From contig ML214185.1 of assembly GCA_004366195.1 (NCBI GenBank), positions 595-8,657 on the forward strand: a stretch of DNA of 8,063 nucleotides, in the 5' to 3' direction. Position numbers and translations under genes: made by a program. Each line of letters opens with the position of its first letter. Position 1 is the first letter of the stretch. The stretch comes from Actinomycetota bacterium. Its GTDB lineage: Bacteria; Actinomycetota; UBA4738; HRBIN12. The notes under the pieces are model-generated. The model saw only the letters and a program-made list of their open reading frames with translations, ran no database searches and was not told where the DNA came from. Of the stretch, positions 5,901-8,063 are shown one piece after another.

Positions 5901-5903
5901 ATG
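5889..5903 (+). repeat. 15-base sequence shared by the starts of both PAS genes (copy 2)
   Basis: This is an exact second copy of the sequence at 3005-3019, again ending in the ATG of a PAS gene. The GACC unit is itself doubled within it. It most likely reflects duplication of the gene start; a role in translation or control is possible but unsupported. Confidence 0.7.
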
Positions 5904-7814
5904 CCTGAAGGGATGGAACCCCTGGAGACCTCGGTCCCCGCCCGCGGCGGGCTCCTCGATCGCGTGTTCCGGGCGAGCATGGCGGTCTGCCGCATGGAGG
6001 ACGGGCGGGTGCTCGACGTGAACGACGCCTTCTGCTTCCTCCTCGGCCGGAGCCCGGACGACGTCCTCGGCTCGACCGTCTCCGAGCTCGGCCTGTTCCG
6101 GTCCATCGGGGAGCGCCGAGCCATGGAGCAGCTCCGCACCCGCGGCATCATCGAGGGGTTCGACGCCTCGTTCGTCGTGCCGAGCGGCGAGACGCGGATC
6201 GTCCGCCTGTGGGCCGAGACGATCGTCGACGCCGACCCCCTCGTCGTCGTGCGGGCCTCCGACGTGGATGGCCGCACGACCGCCGGATCCCGCTACCAGG
6301 AGCTCCGTGAGACCGAGGTGCGGTACCGCGCGCTGGTGGAGAGCATCCCGGCGGTCACCTACACCCAGGTGGAGGACGAGACGAGCCCGACCGGCTTCCG
6401 GGACGTCTACATCAGCCCCCAGACCGAGCCGATCCTCGGATACAGCCCGGAGGAGTGGCTCGCCGACCCCACCCTCTGGATCCGGGCGACGCACCCCGAG
6501 GACCGGGACCGCGTGGTCCGTGAGGACCGGGAGGCCGCCGCGGGCGGCACCCGCTTCTCCAGCGAGTACCGGATGATCGCGAAGGACGGACGGATCGTGT
6601 GGTTCCACGACGAGGCCGTCCTCGTGGAGGACCCGGTGAGCGGCGTCGCGTTCTGGCAGGGGGTCATGTTCGACATCACCGAGCAGAAGCGCCTCGTGGA
6701 CGCCATGGCCGAGAGCGAGGCGAAGTACCGCGCCCTGGTGGAGCAGCTCCCGGCCGTCGTGTACCTCGGCGAGTACGGGGAGGACGGGGAGTGGCTCTAC
6801 ATCTCGCCGCGCCTGGAGCACGTGCTCGGCTACACGCCGGAGGAGTGGCTCGCGCATCCCGCGCCGATGGGCACGTTCACCCATCCCGACGACCTGCCGG
6901 CGGCCCGGGCGGCGGAGGAGGAGTCGTTCCGGACGGGGAAGCCCTACCGGGCCGAGTACCGGATGCGCGCCAAGGACGGGCGGTGGGTCTGGATCCTGGA
7001 CGAGGCCGCGGTCGTCCGGGACGAGCACGGCAACCCGCTGTTCCTGCAGGGCATCATGTACGACATCACCGAGCGCAAGGCGGCGGAGGAGCGCCTCGTC
7101 GCGCTGGACCGGCTCAAGGACACGCTGCTGCACACCCTTTCCCACGACCTCAAGGAGCCCCTCACCGCCATCCTCGGAGCGGCGAGCACGCTCGAGCGCC
7201 TGGACCGGGAGCTCCCGGAGGAGGAGCGCCGACACCTGTTGCGGACGCTCGCCGACCGGACCCGGGGCATGAACACGCTCCTCACCGACCTCCTGGACCT
7301 CGATCGACTGGATCGCGGCATCGTGGAGCCTCGGCGGTTCCCCGTGGACCTCGCCGAGCTCGCCCGCGCCCTCATCGACCGCACGACGGTCCTCCGCGGG
7401 CGTCGGGTCGAGCTGGACGTCGAGCGCTGCATCGTCGCCGTGGATGCCCCGAAGGTGGAGCGCATGCTGGAGAACCTCCTGTCGAACGCCGCCCGGCACA
7501 CGCCGGAGGAAGCCCGCATCTGGGTGCGCGTGCATCCCGCGGAGGGCGGGGCGCTCATCGCCGTGGAGGACGAGGGGCCGGGCATCCCCGACGGACTGAA
7601 GGAGGCCATCTTCGAGCCCTTCCGGCGGGGCCCGGAGGCGGAGACGACCTCCGGCAGCGGGATCGGGCTCTCCCTCGTGGCGCGGTTCGCGGAGCTCCAC
7701 GGGGGGCGGGCGTGGGTGGAGGACCGACCCGGCGGCGGCGCCTCGTTCCGGATCTTCCTCCCCGGCGGGCCGACCGATGCCCCGGAGCTGGGATCCAGCC
7801 CGTCGCTGCCCTAG
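5901..7814 (+). CDS. Soluble PAS-PAS-PAS hybrid-free sensor histidine kinase (HisKA/HATPase_c)
   Basis: A 637-residue cytoplasmic histidine kinase without membrane segments. PAS1 (about 18-125) is divergent, contains Cys30 and Cys45, and lacks the HPxDR-type motif. PAS2 (about 140-260) and PAS3 (about 274-390) are PAS_3/PAC modules with ILGYSPEEWLADPTLW, THPEDRDRV, WQGVMFDITEQK and VLGYTPEEWLAHP, THPDDL, GIMYDITERK. The dimerisation helix carries the H-box LSHDLKEPLTAI, phospho-acceptor His415. The ATPase domain has the N-box ENLLSNAARHTPEE (about 520), G1 VEDEGPGIP (about 556), F-box IFEPFRRG and G2 GSGIGLSLV (about 585); all key residues are present. There is no receiver domain and no response regulator in the window, so it is an orphan here. 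PAS2-PAS3 match modules A-B of the protein at 3017 in order. A GTG at 5883 would add six residues; ATG 5901 is preferred by comparison with the paralogue. The signal is not known. Confidence 0.92.
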   Translation: MPEGMEPLETSVPARGGLLDRVFRASMAVCRMEDGRVLDVNDAFCFLLGRSPDDVLGSTVSELGLFRSIGERRAMEQLRTRGIIEGFDASFVVPSGETRIVRLWAETIVDADPLVVVRASDVDGRTTAGSRYQELRETEVRYRALVESIPAVTYTQVEDETSPTGFRDVYISPQTEPILGYSPEEWLADPTLWIRATHPEDRDRVVREDREAAAGGTRFSSEYRMIAKDGRIVWFHDEAVLVEDPVSGVAFWQGVMFDITEQKRLVDAMAESEAKYRALVEQLPAVVYLGEYGEDGEWLYISPRLEHVLGYTPEEWLAHPAPMGTFTHPDDLPAARAAEEESFRTGKPYRAEYRMRAKDGRWVWILDEAAVVRDEHGNPLFLQGIMYDITERKAAEERLVALDRLKDTLLHTLSHDLKEPLTAILGAASTLERLDRELPEEERRHLLRTLADRTRGMNTLLTDLLDLDRLDRGIVEPRRFPVDLAELARALIDRTTVLRGRRVELDVERCIVAVDAPKVERMLENLLSNAARHTPEEARIWVRVHPAEGGALIAVEDEGPGIPDGLKEAIFEPFRRGPEAETTSGSGIGLSLVARFAELHGGRAWVEDRPGGGASFRIFLPGGPTDAPELGSSPSLP

Positions 7815-8063
7815 ACCTCGGGCCCGGTCGCGAGGGCCGCTTCGATCTCGGCCGCGGCGCGGAGCACGGCGGGCGCGTACCGACCCCCGCCGCCCCGTCC
7901 CATCCGCGCCGCGGGGCCCGAGACCGAGACCACGGCGACCAGCCGTCCATCCGGCCCCCGCACCGGCGCGCTCACCGAGCCGACGCCCTGCTGGCGCTCC
8001 CCCACGCTCGCCGCCCACCCCCGTTCCCGCACCAGCTCGACGTCGCGGGCGAACCGCTCCGGG
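7811..8063 (-). CDS. IclR-family transcriptional regulator, C-terminal part
   Basis: The last 83 residues of an IclR regulator enter from the right edge. The visible part is the end of the effector-binding (GAF-like) domain: RFARDVELVRERGWAASVGERQQGVGSVSAPVRG, then DGRLVAVVSVSGPAARM, and a closing amphipathic helix APAVLRAAAEIEAAL. GVGSVSAPV followed by a D-G-R-x-V-A-x-x-S-V-S-G-P segment is characteristic of the family. The DNA-binding domain and start lie outside the window, so the target cannot be guessed. It is convergent with the histidine kinase, and the two stop codons overlap. A GTG inside this stretch (8032) is not the real start because the frame stays open and IclR-like to the edge. 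Confidence 0.85.
   Translation of the reverse strand, partial: PERFARDVELVRERGWAASVGERQQGVGSVSAPVRGPDGRLVAVVSVSGPAARMGRGGGGRYAPAVLRAAAEIEAALATGPEV

Noticed and set aside
2993..6277. A 1094-codon open frame on the minus strand opposite both PAS genes and dacB
   Set aside because: It has no recognisable domain, is Arg/Gly/Pro-rich with scattered composition, and lies opposite genes with clear motifs. In DNA this GC-rich, stops are rare in antisense frames, so its length is not evidence of coding.
7765..7785. Third copy of the GACCGATG sequence near the kinase end
   Set aside because: Only CCGACCGATGCC matches, inside coding sequence and in a GC-rich context; too short to call a repeat.
5490..8018. 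An 842-codon minus-strand frame opposite the kinase
   Set aside because: Same reason: it mirrors the well-supported PAS/HisKA/HATPase gene and shows repetitive shadow patterns of the PAS modules.

Overview
This is a very GC-rich stretch in which nearly all codons end in G or C. It reads like a chromosomal segment of a high-GC bacterium, most likely an actinomycetote of the Thermoleophilia/Gaiellales type or a similar soil lineage. I infer that from the YtrA-type GntR regulator, the LLM flavin oxidoreductase, the Zur-like box, the IclR regulator and the style of the PAS sensors; there is no rRNA or marker gene to settle it. I see no tRNA, rRNA, CRISPR array, insertion sequence or phage gene.

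Layout, left to right. On the minus strand (1-1873) lie a short GntR-family regulator, then a zinc-type ABC substrate-binding lipoprotein (znuA). After znuA comes what starts as the ABC ATPase (znuC), translationally coupled to it. About 42 codons in, this ORF changes in frame into the middle of a 6-phosphofructokinase and runs off the left edge. znuA has a good promoter that would give a leaderless or nearly leaderless mRNA. A perfect 19-base Fur/Zur-type palindrome covers its first codons.

Divergent from the GntR gene, on the plus strand (1932-7814), are four genes: an LLM-class flavin-dependent oxidoreductase; a stand-alone protein of two PAS domains with no output domain; a secreted D-alanyl-D-alanine carboxypeptidase (PBP4/DacB family) with an N-terminal, Cys-paired beta-rich extension; and a soluble histidine kinase with three PAS domains. 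The two PAS genes are paralogues. The two modules of the short protein match PAS2 and PAS3 of the kinase in the same order, and the genes share a 15-base identity that ends in their ATG codons. The carboxypeptidase lies between them. No response regulator is in view. At the right edge, the C-terminus of an IclR-family regulator converges on the kinase, and the two stop codons overlap in a shared CTAG.

Points that most merit checking: the znuC/pfk junction (chimeric assembly or real deletion fusion), the Zur-like operator inside the znuA start region, the duplicated PAS pair without an output domain, and the dacB start, where an ideal Shine-Dalgarno precedes GTC rather than a normal start codon. 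I found no convincing new defence system or mobile element.
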